NCBI RefSeq assembly: GCF_001905465.1
Contig: NZ_LISX01000003.1
Location: 532,565-596,564 of the forward strand
DNA length: 64,000 bases
Source of the DNA: Kitasatospora sp. CB01950
GTDB lineage: Bacteria; Actinomycetota; Actinomycetes; Streptomycetales; Streptomycetaceae
Direction: 5' to 3'
Within the stretch, counting starts at the first letter, position 1. Each line of letters starts with the position of its first letter. The notes below the pieces were generated by a model. The model searched no databases and was not told where the DNA came from. It saw only the letters and a list, made by a program, of their open reading frames with translations. Made by a program: the position numbers and the translations under genes. Positions 8,382 through 17,124 of this stretch are shown in pieces.

Positions 8382-9327
8382 GGGCGATCCTCGGGTCGAG
8401 CGTGCGGTACAGCAGGTCCACCGCGAGCGTGGCGAGCACCACGCCGACGGCGCTGACCACCATCACCGCCTGGATGACGGGGAAGTCGCGGCCGTTGATG
8501 GCGCCGGAGGCGAGCGTGCCGACCCCCGGCACCGCGAACAGCGACTCCACCAGGACCGAGCCGCCCAGCGAGGTGCCGATCCCGATCCCGATCAGGGTGA
8601 CCAGCGGCAGCGAGGAGGGCCGCAGGGCCCGGCGCAGCAGCAGCCTCGCGGCGCCCATGCCGCGGCTCCGGGCGGCGGCGACGTGGGTCTGGTCGAGGGT
8701 GTCCAGCAGTTGCCCGCGCAGGGTTCGGGTGAACACGGCGGCCTCCGGCAGGCCCAGGGTGAGCGCGGGCAGCAGCAGGTGGCGCAGGTTCTCCACCGGG
8801 TCCTCGGTGAACGGCACCCAGCCGGTGGCGGGCAGCAGCCGCAGCTGCACGGCGGTGAGCCAGATCAGCAGCAGGCCGAGCACGAAACCGGGCACCGCCA
8901 GCCAGAGGAACGCCCCGGCGGTGGCGATCCGGTCGACCACGCCGCCCGGCCGCCACGCCGACACCAGCGCGACCGGCACCGCGACGGCGAGCGCCACCAG
9001 CTGGGCGGCGACGAACAGTTCGAGCGTGACGGGGATGCGGTTCGCGAGCTCGGTGGTGACGGCCGCGCCGTTGGCGAGCGAGTGCCCGAGGTCGCCGTGC
9101 AGCGCCGCGCCGATCCAGTCGAAGGTGGCGGCCAGCACGTTGCGGTCCAGGCCGAGCCCGGCCTCGAACGCGGTGATCTGCTCCGGCGTCGCGGTGACGC
9201 CGAGCGCGGCGACGGCCGGCGAGCCGGGCATCAGGTGGGGCAGTGCGAGCGCGGTGACGGCGACCAGCAGCAGTACGGCCGCCGCCCGTCCGGCCCGCGC
9301 GGCGAAGCCGAGGAAGGGCGACGTCAC
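8368..9327 (-). CDS. dppB: Peptide ABC transporter permease (DppB type)
   Basis: A 319-residue permease. It has one N-terminal helix, a periplasmic-type loop opening HLMPGSPAVAALG, and then the transmembrane domain with the EAA-type loop SRGMGAARLLLRRALRPSSLP and the conserved end GRDFPVIQAVMVV. The GTG start at 9327 overlaps the binding-protein stop (GTGA). The domain order is that of DppB/OppB proteins, and the gene lies between the binding protein and DppC as expected. Confidence 0.91.
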   Translation of the reverse strand: MTSPFLGFAARAGRAAAVLLLVAVTALALPHLMPGSPAVAALGVTATPEQITAFEAGLGLDRNVLAATFDWIGAALHGDLGHSLANGAAVTTELANRIPVTLELFVAAQLVALAVAVPVALVSAWRPGGVVDRIATAGAFLWLAVPGFVLGLLLIWLTAVQLRLLPATGWVPFTEDPVENLRHLLLPALTLGLPEAAVFTRTLRGQLLDTLDQTHVAAARSRGMGAARLLLRRALRPSSLPLVTLIGIGIGTSLGGSVLVESLFAVPGVGTLASGAINGRDFPVIQAVMVVSAVGVVLATLAVDLLYRTLDPRIAHGHR

Positions 9328-10871
9328 CGCTTCACCCACAGGGCGGCCGGGGAGAGGTTGACGACGCTGCGCTTCGACAGGTCGGGCAGGCCGCCGACCT
9401 TCGCGGAGGCGGCGAAACCGGCCTGGTTCTCGGTGAGGAACAGCATCGGGGCCTCCTCGACGATCACCTTGGACGCCTCGTTGTAGGCGGCGGTCCGCCC
9501 GGCCGGGTCCAGGGCGGCGCGGCCCTCGGCGATCGCCCGGTCGACCGCCGGGTCGTGCCAGCCGGTGAAGTTGTACGGCGCGTCGGACGGGAAGAGGCTG
9601 TTCAGCGCGGTGTCGGTGTCGCCGAACATGCTGGTGACGAAGTCCATCACCTGGAACTGGCGCTGCATCAGGGCGGTCCCGGTGGCCGCCGGGTCCAGCG
9701 GCTTGATGGTCATCCTGATGCCGGCCTCGCCGAGCATCTGCTGGATCACGGTGGCCCGCTGCCGGCCCTCGGGGCGGCTGTCGGACAGGAACTCGAACGA
9801 CAGGTCCGGGTGGCCGGCCTCGGCGAGCAGGGCGCGGGCCTTGGCGACGTCCCGGGCCGGGTAGGCGCTCGCGGCGCGGTACGCGGAGGCCGAGCCGATC
9901 GGGCCGTCGGACACCCTGCCCTGCCCCAGGTAGGCGATCTTCTCCACGCTGTCGCGGTCGATCGCGTACTGCACGGCCTGCCGCACCCGCGGGTCGTCGA
10001 ACGGCGCGACCTTCGTGTTGAACAGGATCGTCGAGGTGGAGCTGGGGCCGGTGGCGGTGCGCAGCCCGTCCCCGGCGGCCTGCTTGAGCTGCGCGGGCGT
10101 CTCCACCCAGGCCACGTCCGCGTCGCCGGAACGCAGCGACTGGTACCGGGTGTCGGAGTCCGGCAGCACCCGGTAGACCACCGTGTCGGCATGCGCCCTG
10201 GCGCCCCAGTACGAGGGGTTGCGGGTGACGGTCACCGACACGCCGGGCTGCACGCTCTCCACCGTGTACGGGCCGGAGCCGATCGCCGGGGCGTCGCCGA
10301 CTGGGGCCTCGGAGACGTAGCCGAGCGAGCGGGTGAACAGCGCGGGGAAGGCCGCGTTCGGCGACTTCAGGGTGAAGGCGACCTCGGTGGGGCCGTTCAC
10401 CGCCATCGCGCCGATGGTCGCGGCGTCCACCGCGCAGCCGCACTTGGCCTCGGGCCTGGCCAGCCGCGTCACGTGGTCGACCACGGCCTGCCCGTTCAGC
10501 GGCTTGCCGTCGCTGAACGTCACGCCCTCGCGCAGCGTCAGCGTCCAGACGGTGGCGTCGGAGTTGGGCGTGAACGACGTGGCCAGGTAGGGCTTCACGG
10601 CGCCGTTGTCGTCGTTGACCATCAGCGGGTCGTACAGCGCGTTGGCCAGGATCATGACGGGCATCTGGGTCAGCGTGCCGTCCGCCGGGTCGAGCCTGGC
10701 GAACGGCCGGTCCAGGCCGACCTTGAGGGTGCCGCCGTCCACCGCCGGCCCGTCACCGCCCCGGTCTGCGACGCCCGACACGGCGTCGTCGGACGCCGAG
10801 CACGCGCTCGCGCCGAGTGCGACGACGGTGGCGAAGACCGCCGCCGAAAGAGCCTGCCTGTGCCGCTTCAT
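9324..10871 (-). CDS. dppA: Peptide ABC transporter substrate-binding lipoprotein (DppA type)
   Basis: A 515-residue extracytoplasmic binding protein of the SBP_bac_5 family. The signal peptide ends at a lipobox-like LGASAC, so it is probably lipid-anchored. Family landmarks follow: LDPADGTLTQMPVMILANALYD near the start, LREGVTFSDGKPLNG, and DPRVRQAVQYAIDRDSV in the middle. The ATG at 10871 has GAGGAA upstream and begins the signal peptide. It is the first gene of the operon; its promoter region contains the palindrome at 10966, next to the divergent TetR gene. Confidence 0.92.
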   Translation of the reverse strand: MKRHRQALSAAVFATVVALGASACSASDDAVSGVADRGGDGPAVDGGTLKVGLDRPFARLDPADGTLTQMPVMILANALYDPLMVNDDNGAVKPYLATSFTPNSDATVWTLTLREGVTFSDGKPLNGQAVVDHVTRLARPEAKCGCAVDAATIGAMAVNGPTEVAFTLKSPNAAFPALFTRSLGYVSEAPVGDAPAIGSGPYTVESVQPGVSVTVTRNPSYWGARAHADTVVYRVLPDSDTRYQSLRSGDADVAWVETPAQLKQAAGDGLRTATGPSSTSTILFNTKVAPFDDPRVRQAVQYAIDRDSVEKIAYLGQGRVSDGPIGSASAYRAASAYPARDVAKARALLAEAGHPDLSFEFLSDSRPEGRQRATVIQQMLGEAGIRMTIKPLDPAATGTALMQRQFQVMDFVTSMFGDTDTALNSLFPSDAPYNFTGWHDPAVDRAIAEGRAALDPAGRTAAYNEASKVIVEEAPMLFLTENQAGFAASAKVGGLPDLSKRSVVNLSPAALWVKR

Positions 10872-10965
10872 GGGGGTTCCTCGGGTTCCTCGGAAGGGGG
10901 AAGGACCGCCGGTCGTGGGGCCGGCGGGGCGGTGCCGCAGCGCCGCGACAGCCACACTCCAGAAG

Positions 10966-10986
10966 TGGCAGTACTGCCAAAAGGCA
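10966..10986. promoter_or_regulatory. Perfect palindrome, probable TetR operator
   Basis: TGGCAGTACTGCCA (10966-10979) is a perfect 14-bp palindrome. It overlaps a second inverted repeat, TGCC-AAAA-GGCA (10975-10986). The site lies 95 bp before dppA and 142 bp before the divergent TetR gene, a placement expected for autoregulation plus control of the transporter. That the TetR protein binds here is inferred from position and symmetry. Confidence 0.6.
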
Positions 10987-11127
10987 GAAGTGCAAATTCC
11001 ACATGGCCAGTTGACGACGGTTCGGAACGTGCCTTGAGCCGCCCCTGCCACGCGTGGTTCTGTACACCCGACGACAACCAGGACGCCCGGCGGCAAACAC
11101 CGGGCGGCGACCAGGAGCAGGAGACGC

Positions 11128-11754
11128 ATGCAGCCGCAGGGGGACGCAGCCGGCGCCACGGCAGAGGCGGGTCTGCGCGACCGCAAGAAGGCGCGCACCC
11201 GCCAGGCGATCCGCGCCGCCGGCCTCGACCTGTACGAGGAACAGGGCTTCGAACGCACCACCGTCGACCAGATCTGCCGCCGCGCGGACATCGCCCACCG
11301 CACGTTCTTCCGGTACTACGCCAGCAAGGAATCACTGCTGTTCGGCCTGGACTTCGGCGAGCGCATCCTCGACGAGTTCGCCGCCGCGCCCGCCGAACTC
11401 GACCTCTGGGACGCCTTCCTGCACGCGGTGTCCCGCACCGACGGCACGCTGGAGGAACCCACCGAGCACACCGCCCGCCGACGCGCCCTGCGCCGGCGGT
11501 TCATGGGCATCCGCACCGTGCACGACCACGCGGTGCAACTCGTCGACAAGCTGGTCCAGCGCACCGTGGAGACCGCCGCCGCCCGGCTCGGCGCCGACCT
11601 CGACCAGGACCTGCGGCCGCACGCGCTCGGCGCGGTGCTCGGCGCGATGACCCGCCGTCGCGTCCTGCACGGGGTGGAGGAGGACGGGCCGATGGACGCC
11701 TGGTGGGAGGCCTTCCGCCGGTTGATGCCGCCGCCGGGCGACCCGCGGCGGTGA
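11128..11754 (+). CDS. TetR-family transcriptional regulator
   Basis: A 208-residue repressor-type regulator. The N-terminal DNA-binding domain, about residues 22-68, is a clear TetR helix-turn-helix: RQAIRAAGLDLYEEQGFE, then TTVDQICRRADIAHRTFFRYY and SKESLL. The C-terminal ligand domain is divergent and gives no clue to the effector. The ATG has GGAG 5-8 nt upstream. The gene is divergent from the dipeptide transporter operon, with a palindrome between them, so that operon is the likely target. It converges on the GntR gene with 2 bp between the stops. Confidence 0.9.
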   Translation: MQPQGDAAGATAEAGLRDRKKARTRQAIRAAGLDLYEEQGFERTTVDQICRRADIAHRTFFRYYASKESLLFGLDFGERILDEFAAAPAELDLWDAFLHAVSRTDGTLEEPTEHTARRRALRRRFMGIRTVHDHAVQLVDKLVQRTVETAAARLGADLDQDLRPHALGAVLGAMTRRRVLHGVEEDGPMDAWWEAFRRLMPPPGDPRR

Positions 11755-11756
11755 CC

Positions 11757-12584
11757 TCAGCGGCCGGCGTCGGGCTCGGCGTCGTGCTCGCGGTCGTGTC
11801 CGGCGTCGGGCTCGGCGTCGTGCTCGCGGTAGCGCAGGACGAAGCGGGCGCTGCGGCCGTCGATCCGCCGCCGTACGTACAGCGCCGCCATGCCCTCCGG
11901 CGTGCAGCTGACGCCCTCGCGGACCAGCAGCGGCGCGCCGACCGGGACGCCGAGCAGCTCGGCGTCCGCCAGGTCCGCGCCGATCGCGCCGAACGCCCGC
12001 CAGTCGTACTCCAGTTGGATGCCGCCGGCCCGGGCCAGGTCCTGCACCAGGTTGCCGGCCCGGCCCGGGCGCACCAGCTCGGCGGGCAGCGGCCCGAACG
12101 GCACCCAGTAGCTGCTCACCGCGCCCGCCCGCCCGTCCAGCCGGGTCACGGTGTCCACCCGGAACAGCGCCGCGAGCGGCCGGCCCAGCTGCCGTGCCGC
12201 CTCCCGGTCCTCCGTCGAACCCGTCACCTTCGGCGCGGCCACCACGAACTCCCCGGCGGCGCCCGGCTGTTCGCCGTCACCGGGCAGGGCCAGGCTGGTG
12301 CTGCCGACATCGACGCGCTGGCTGCGCGGATCCACGTCGATCGACACCCGCGCGGCCGGCCCGCGCACGAAGGTGCCCACCCCCCGCCGGATCTCCACCG
12401 CCGCCGCCCGCTCCAGCTCCGCCACGGCCTGGCGGACCGTCAGCCGGTTCACCCCGAACTCGGCGCTCAACTCCGGCTCGCTGGGCAGCCGGGCGCCCGC
12501 CGGGTACGTCCCGGAGTCGATGCGCTCCTGGAGCCGGTGCGCGAGCGTGCGGTACAGCGGCGTGCCGCTTCGGTCTGCTGCCAC
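11757..12584 (-). CDS. GntR-family regulator, HutC/UTRA subfamily
   Basis: A 275-residue regulator. The winged helix-turn-helix occupies about residues 8-72 (TPLYRTLAHRLQERI, LPSEPELSAEFGVNRLTVRQAV, GVGTFV). The rest matches the UTRA ligand-binding domain of HutC/DasR-like proteins, with SSYWVPFGPLP and GAPLLVREGV. The GTG at 12584 fits the start of the DNA-binding domain; extending to 12680 adds residues that run across the operator region. The C-terminus carries a duplicated 12-residue segment beginning REHDAEPDAG, from a 36-bp repeat. UTRA domains often sense sugar phosphates or amino acids; the divergent phosphatase and glycosidase genes suggest a sugar-related ligand. Confidence 0.9.
   Translation of the reverse strand: MAADRSGTPLYRTLAHRLQERIDSGTYPAGARLPSEPELSAEFGVNRLTVRQAVAELERAAAVEIRRGVGTFVRGPAARVSIDVDPRSQRVDVGSTSLALPGDGEQPGAAGEFVVAAPKVTGSTEDREAARQLGRPLAALFRVDTVTRLDGRAGAVSSYWVPFGPLPAELVRPGRAGNLVQDLARAGGIQLEYDWRAFGAIGADLADAELLGVPVGAPLLVREGVSCTPEGMAALYVRRRIDGRSARFVLRYREHDAEPDAGHDREHDAEPDAGR
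11764..11831. repeat. 36-bp tandem duplication in the 3' end of the GntR gene
   Basis: A unit opening CCGGCGTCGGGCTCGGCGTC begins at 11764 and again at 11800, so the period is 36 bp, an exact multiple of three. The second copy is slightly truncated. It encodes two copies of an acidic 12-residue tail in the GntR protein and keeps the frame open. Confidence 0.85.
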
Positions 12585-12673
12585 GTCGCAGATCCTACGG
12601 AGCGCCGACCCGGCGGCGGGCGTTGGCCGGACGTTCACCCGGCCGCCGCTTGCGCGGAGGCCGCCGCAGCAGG

Positions 12674-12697
12674 TAGACATCTAGACATCTAGATGTC
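12674..12697. promoter_or_regulatory. Palindromic operator in the GntR/phosphatase divergent promoter
   Basis: GACATCTAGATGTC (12684-12697) is a perfect 14-bp palindrome. It is preceded by a direct repeat TAGACATC TAGACATC (12674-12689), so the core TCTAGA-type element occurs twice in register. HutC-subfamily GntR regulators such as DasR use TCTAGA-centred operators. It lies 90 bp before the GntR start and 101 bp before the phosphatase start, so it is probably the GntR operator; this is inference from family and position. Confidence 0.65.
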
Positions 12698-12797
12698 GTG
12701 TTCGAGCGTGCGGCCTCCCGCACCCCCCGACATCCCGCCCGGACCGCCCCCGCGTCCGGCCCCTTCGCACCGCGCACCACCTCCGAGAGGACCCCGC

Positions 12798-13547
12798 ATG
12801 TCCCTGGTCAACTTCCGCGACCCGGCGGCCCAGGCCGACCCCGAGACCGCCAGGCTGCGCCCCGGCGTCCTGTACCGCTCCGCCCAGCCGTTCCCCGCCG
12901 CCGACGCCGCCACCGTCGAGCAGCTGCGCACCGCCGGCATCCGCACCGTCGTCGACCTGCGCGGCGACTCCGAGCGCACCCCCGAGGACTGGACGGCCGT
13001 CACGGCCGCCGGCATCGACGTCGTCGAGGCCTCGATCGACCCCACCTCGCCCGAACTCGAAGCGCGGATGGCCACCATGACCACCGCCGCCGACCTCGGC
13101 GCCTTCTACGTGTCGATGGCCGAGGGCGCGCCCGCCGGGGTCGCCGCCGCCGTCCTGGCCGCCACCCGCCCCGGCGGCGTGCTGCTGCACTGCGCCGCCG
13201 GAAAGGACCGCACCGGCTTCGTCACCGCCCTGCTGCTCGACCTGCTCGGCGTGCCCGCCGACCGCATCGTCGAGGACTACGCCCGCACCGGCGACGCCCT
13301 TGAGCAGATCTGGGCCGGACTCGCCGAGCGCCACCGCGAAGCCCTCAACGACGTCGAACGCGGCACGCTGACCGTGCCCGCCCCGCTGCTGGAGGCCCCC
13401 GCAGGCGCGATGGCCGCCTTCCTCGACACCGTCCACGCCCGGTACGGCGGCGCCCGCGGCTTCCTGCTGGAACTCGGCACCGCCCCCGAGACCCTGGACG
13501 CCTTCCTCGCCAAGGCCGCCCCCGCCGCCGCCGGGGCGGTGCTCTGA
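12798..13547 (+). CDS. Tyrosine-phosphatase-like protein (Y_phosphatase3 family)
   Basis: A 249-residue phosphatase of the dual-specificity-like family common in actinobacteria. The P-loop HCAAGKDRTG carries the predicted nucleophile Cys132 and the arginine that holds the phosphate. Upstream landmarks are the N-terminal LRPGVLYRSAQP and TVVDLRGDSE, both typical of the family. It has no signal peptide, so it acts in the cytoplasm. Substrates in this family include phosphotyrosine, phosphoinositides and possibly sugar phosphates. The ATG at 12798 has GAGAGG upstream. The stop overlaps the GH3 start (TGATG), so the two proteins are made together under the GntR operator. Confidence 0.88.
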   Translation: MSLVNFRDPAAQADPETARLRPGVLYRSAQPFPAADAATVEQLRTAGIRTVVDLRGDSERTPEDWTAVTAAGIDVVEASIDPTSPELEARMATMTTAADLGAFYVSMAEGAPAGVAAAVLAATRPGGVLLHCAAGKDRTGFVTALLLDLLGVPADRIVEDYARTGDALEQIWAGLAERHREALNDVERGTLTVPAPLLEAPAGAMAAFLDTVHARYGGARGFLLELGTAPETLDAFLAKAAPAAAGAVL

Positions 13548-15340
13548 TGCCGACCGCGTACCTGCGCCACACGGACGGCACGCCGTTCCGCGACCTCAAC
13601 CACAACGGCACCATGGAGCCCTACGAGGACCCGCGGCTGCCCGTCGAGGAACGCGTCGAGGACCTGCTCGGCCGGATGACGCTCCCCGAGAAGGCCGCCC
13701 TGATGTGCCACGGCCGGATGGTCACCGGCTCCGACCCGCGGATGCCGATCCCGCTGCCCACCGGGGCCGAACTGATCGCCTCCCGCGGCGTCACCCACTT
13801 CGCGATGATGGCCGTGCCCGACCCCCGCGCGATGGCCGGGTGGAACAACCACGTCCAGGACCTCGCCGCGGCCGCCCGGCTCGGCATCCCCGTCACCCTG
13901 TCCTCCGACCCGCGGCACGGCTTCGCGTCCAACCCCGCCACCGCCCACGCCGGCGGCGGCTTCAGCGCCGGACCCGAGCCGATCGGCCTGGCCGCCACCG
14001 ACGACGAGGCGCTGGTCGAGGAGTACGCCCGGCTGATCGGCCGCGAGCTGCGCGCCGTCGGCATCCGGGTCGCCATCCACCCGATGGCCGACCTCGCCAC
14101 CGAGCCGCGCTGGGCCCGGATCAGCGGCACCTTCGGCGAGGACCCGCAGCGCGCCGCCCGGATGATCACCGCCTACATCCGCGGCCTGCAGGGCGACACG
14201 CTCGGCAGGGACAGCGTCGCCTGCATGACCAAGCACTTCCCGGGCGGCGGCCCGCAGCACCGGGGCGAGGACTCGCACTTCGCCGCCGGCCGCCGACTGG
14301 TCTACCCCGGCGGCGCGTTCGAGCAGCACCTGATCCCGTTCGAGGCGGCGTTCGCGGCCGGCACCGCGCAGATCATGCCCGCCTACGCGATCCCCTCCGG
14401 CAGCGGACTCGCCGAGGTCGGCGCGAACTTCAACCGGGACGTCATCACCGGCCTGCTGCGCGAGAAGTACGGCTTCGACGGCGTGATCTGCACCGACTTC
14501 AACGCGATCACCGGCATGGAGGTCCCCGGCCTCGCCACCCTCCCGCCGCGCCACTGGGGCGTGGAGGAACTCTCCGTCGCCGAACAGGTGGTGCTGACCG
14601 TCGACGCCGGGGCCGACCAGCTCGGCGGCGAGACCGACCCCGAACTGGTCCTCGCCGCCGTCCGCTCCGGCGCCGTGGCCGAGGAACGCATCGACGCCTC
14701 CGCGCGACGCATCCTGCGCGACAAGTTCCGCCTCGGCCTGTTCGACGACCCGTACGTCGACCCCGACGCCGCCGCGGCGCTGGTCGGCACGCCCGAGGGC
14801 CGCGAGCTGGGCCGCACCGTCCAGCGGCGTGCGCTGGTACAGGTCGCCGGGCAGCCGGTGGCCGGACGGCGGCTGTACGTGGAGGGCGTCGACCCGGCCG
14901 TCGCCGCCCGCTACGGCACCGTCGTGCCGCGCCCCGACGCCGCCGACGCCGCCGTGGTCCGCCTCCAGGCGCCGTACGAGCAGCGCGAAGGCATGTTGGA
15001 GCGGTACTTCCACAGCGGCTCGCTGGACTTCCCGCCGGACGAGGTGCGGCGGCTGCGCGCGCTGGCGGACACCGTGCCCACCGCGTTCGCCGTCCACCTG
15101 GACCGGCCCGCCGTGCTCACCCCGCTCGCCGAGCGGGCCGCGCTGCTGATCGGCGACTTCGGCGCCGAGCACGACGTGCTGCTCGACGCGGCCCTGGGCC
15201 GGGCCGGAATGCCGGGCATCCTGCCCTTCGACCTGCCCTCGTCGACGGCCGCCGTGGAAGCCGCCCGCGAGGACGTGCCGTTCGACACCGCCGACCCGCT
15301 GTACCGCTGCGGCCACCCGCACGCGACCCGGCCCGCCTGA
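13547..15340 (+). CDS. Glycoside hydrolase family 3 protein
   Basis: A 597-residue enzyme related to bacterial beta-glucosidases. The N-terminal GH3 barrel spans about residues 25-400, with landmarks VGIRVAIHPMADLATEPRW, CMTKHFPGGG and the nucleophile motif GVICTDFNAITGM, where Asp317 is the predicted catalytic base. The rest, to 597, is a shorter alpha/beta sandwich-like domain than in many GH3 enzymes. No signal peptide is present, so it would act on imported oligosaccharides or on intracellular glucosides. It starts inside the phosphatase stop codon and ends inside a terminator hairpin. The specific sugar linkage cannot be deduced. Confidence 0.88.
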   Translation: MPTAYLRHTDGTPFRDLNHNGTMEPYEDPRLPVEERVEDLLGRMTLPEKAALMCHGRMVTGSDPRMPIPLPTGAELIASRGVTHFAMMAVPDPRAMAGWNNHVQDLAAAARLGIPVTLSSDPRHGFASNPATAHAGGGFSAGPEPIGLAATDDEALVEEYARLIGRELRAVGIRVAIHPMADLATEPRWARISGTFGEDPQRAARMITAYIRGLQGDTLGRDSVACMTKHFPGGGPQHRGEDSHFAAGRRLVYPGGAFEQHLIPFEAAFAAGTAQIMPAYAIPSGSGLAEVGANFNRDVITGLLREKYGFDGVICTDFNAITGMEVPGLATLPPRHWGVEELSVAEQVVLTVDAGADQLGGETDPELVLAAVRSGAVAEERIDASARRILRDKFRLGLFDDPYVDPDAAAALVGTPEGRELGRTVQRRALVQVAGQPVAGRRLYVEGVDPAVAARYGTVVPRPDAADAAVVRLQAPYEQREGMLERYFHSGSLDFPPDEVRRLRALADTVPTAFAVHLDRPAVLTPLAERAALLIGDFGAEHDVLLDAALGRAGMPGILPFDLPSSTAAVEAAREDVPFDTADPLYRCGHPHATRPA

Positions 15341-15364
15341 CGGGCCGTCGGGCGGGCCGGGTCG
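15324..15364. terminator. Hairpin between the convergent GH3 and esterase genes
   Basis: Perfect 14-bp inverted repeat CGACCCGGCCCGCC / GGCGGGCCGGGTCG (arms 15324-15337 and 15351-15364, 13-nt loop). The left arm overlaps the GH3 stop region and the right arm is 16 bp past the esterase stop, so it can serve as a terminator in both directions. Confidence 0.7.
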
Positions 15365-15380
15365 GCGGGTAGGCTCCGCG

Positions 15381-16970
15381 CTACCGGCGCAGTGCGGCCC
15401 AGAACGCGCACTGGTGGTCGGCGGCCACGTCCGCCTCCCCGATCCGGCCCGGGACGAAGCGCAATTGGTCGCCGCCCCAGGGCGACGCGGCGGCCCAGGC
15501 CGGAGCTCCGGCGTGGTGGGGGTCCCCGGTGCGGGCGAAGGCCGTCCAGTACTGGATCATCGCGGCCGCCATCGCCCGCTGGGCGTCGGTCTTCAGGAAG
15601 TCGTGGCCGCCGAGGTCGAACAGCGACGGCAGGTCGGTGGCGTGCGCGGCCCCCTGGGGCAGGTCGGGCAGGTGGATCCCGTTCACGTCGGGGGCGTCCG
15701 GGTCGGCGAACTCGTACGGATACACGGTGGTGTGCGCGGCCATCGCGCGGTCGGCGGCCGCGGTCGGGCAGGCCCACGCCTCGTCGGTGATGACGGTGGC
15801 GAACGCGAGCGGCGCCGATCCGCCGTACCGGGACAGCGGATACCTGGCCGCCACGCGGTCCGCCTCCGGCCCGAACGCGGTGAACAGCAGGCTCGGGTAG
15901 GTCTCGGCGGTGACCAGCGTCGGGTCGGTCTGCACTGCGGCGCCCACGAACGAGCGGGCCTCGTCCCGGTTGCCGCCGGAGATCACCGGGACGCGCAGGA
16001 AGCGTCCCTCCCGGACGGCCGCCGCCGGATTCAGCGGCAGCAGCGGCGTCCCGTAGGCCAGGTGGTTGGAGAAGGAGTCGTTGAGCGGCACCAGGTCGGC
16101 GGCCGACTTGGCCCGCATGCAGGACAGCTCCTCGGCCGGGCAGTCGGCGCCGTGGGCGGCCGCCAGACCGTCCGCCAGGTCCTGCTCCAGCGAGGTGTAC
16201 GGCGTCGCCGCCGGCGTGCCCACGTACAGGCCTCCGGCCGGCCAGTCCAGCAGGCACGAGCCGGACGAGACGATCGCCTTGTCGATCAGGCCCGCGGCCT
16301 GCGGCGAGGTCAGCGCCGCGCAGGCCGACATGCCGCCCGCCGATTCGCCGAAGACGGTGATGTTGTCCGGGTCGCCGCCGAACGCCGCGGCGTTCCGCTT
16401 GGCCCACCGCGCCCCGGCGAGCTGGTCCTCGAGCCCGAAGTCGCCCGACCCCGGCAGGTCGGGCAGGCCGAAGTAGCCGAAGACTCCCAGCCGGTAGTTG
16501 AGCGTCACCACCACCACATCGCCCTGGGAGGCGAGCCGGTCGGCGTCGTAGTCGCTGCCCGCGCCGCTGTCGTAGCCGCCGCCGTGCCACCACACCATGA
16601 CGGGCAGCCGGGCTCCCGGCGCCACCCGGGCCGGGGTGGTGACGTTGAGGTACAGGCAGTCCTCGTCCGTCGACCCGGGCAGCCCCGGCCCGCCGGCCGA
16701 CTGCGGGCACCGGCTGCCGGGCCGGGTGGCCTCCCGGACCCCGCTCCACGGCGTCGCGGGCTGCGGCGGGACCCACCGCAGGTCGCCGACCGGCGGCTTC
16801 GCGTACGGCACCCCGAGGAAGTGCCGGGCGTCCCCGGTCACGCTGCCGTGCAGCAGCCCGGTCTCCACCCGCACCGTGTCCGGCGCGGTGGCCGTCGGAT
16901 GCGCCGGGACGTTCCCCGCGGCGAGCGCGAGGACGGCGGCGACGGCGGCGACGATCGTGCGGAGCTTCAT
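15381..16970 (-). CDS. Secreted type-B carboxylesterase
   Basis: A 529-residue esterase of the cholinesterase/carboxylesterase-B family, exported by a Sec signal peptide (residues 1 to about 24). The catalytic serine lies in FGESAGG (Ser210). The oxyanion-hole segment is MVWWHGGGY near residue 125, and EDCLYLNV near 103 is a family landmark. A glutamate/aspartate in the NRDEARSF region and a histidine in the C-terminal TGDPHHAG region would complete the triad. Several cysteines in the mature part suggest disulfides. It would hydrolyse extracellular esters; the natural substrate is unknown. The gene is monocistronic and converges on the GH3 gene. Confidence 0.9.
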   Translation of the reverse strand: MKLRTIVAAVAAVLALAAGNVPAHPTATAPDTVRVETGLLHGSVTGDARHFLGVPYAKPPVGDLRWVPPQPATPWSGVREATRPGSRCPQSAGGPGLPGSTDEDCLYLNVTTPARVAPGARLPVMVWWHGGGYDSGAGSDYDADRLASQGDVVVVTLNYRLGVFGYFGLPDLPGSGDFGLEDQLAGARWAKRNAAAFGGDPDNITVFGESAGGMSACAALTSPQAAGLIDKAIVSSGSCLLDWPAGGLYVGTPAATPYTSLEQDLADGLAAAHGADCPAEELSCMRAKSAADLVPLNDSFSNHLAYGTPLLPLNPAAAVREGRFLRVPVISGGNRDEARSFVGAAVQTDPTLVTAETYPSLLFTAFGPEADRVAARYPLSRYGGSAPLAFATVITDEAWACPTAAADRAMAAHTTVYPYEFADPDAPDVNGIHLPDLPQGAAHATDLPSLFDLGGHDFLKTDAQRAMAAAMIQYWTAFARTGDPHHAGAPAWAAASPWGGDQLRFVPGRIGEADVAADHQCAFWAALRR

Positions 16971-17124
16971 GACTCTCCCTCGGGCCGGGCAGACACCGTG
17001 CTGCCGGACGGGAGCAGGCTACGGATCCGGCGCTCCCGGTCGGGCCCGCCACCGGGCACGTTCCGCGCCGTCACCCGGGTGCCCCGCGGAGCGCACACCC
17101 CCGGCCCAACAGCCGGGCACCGGC

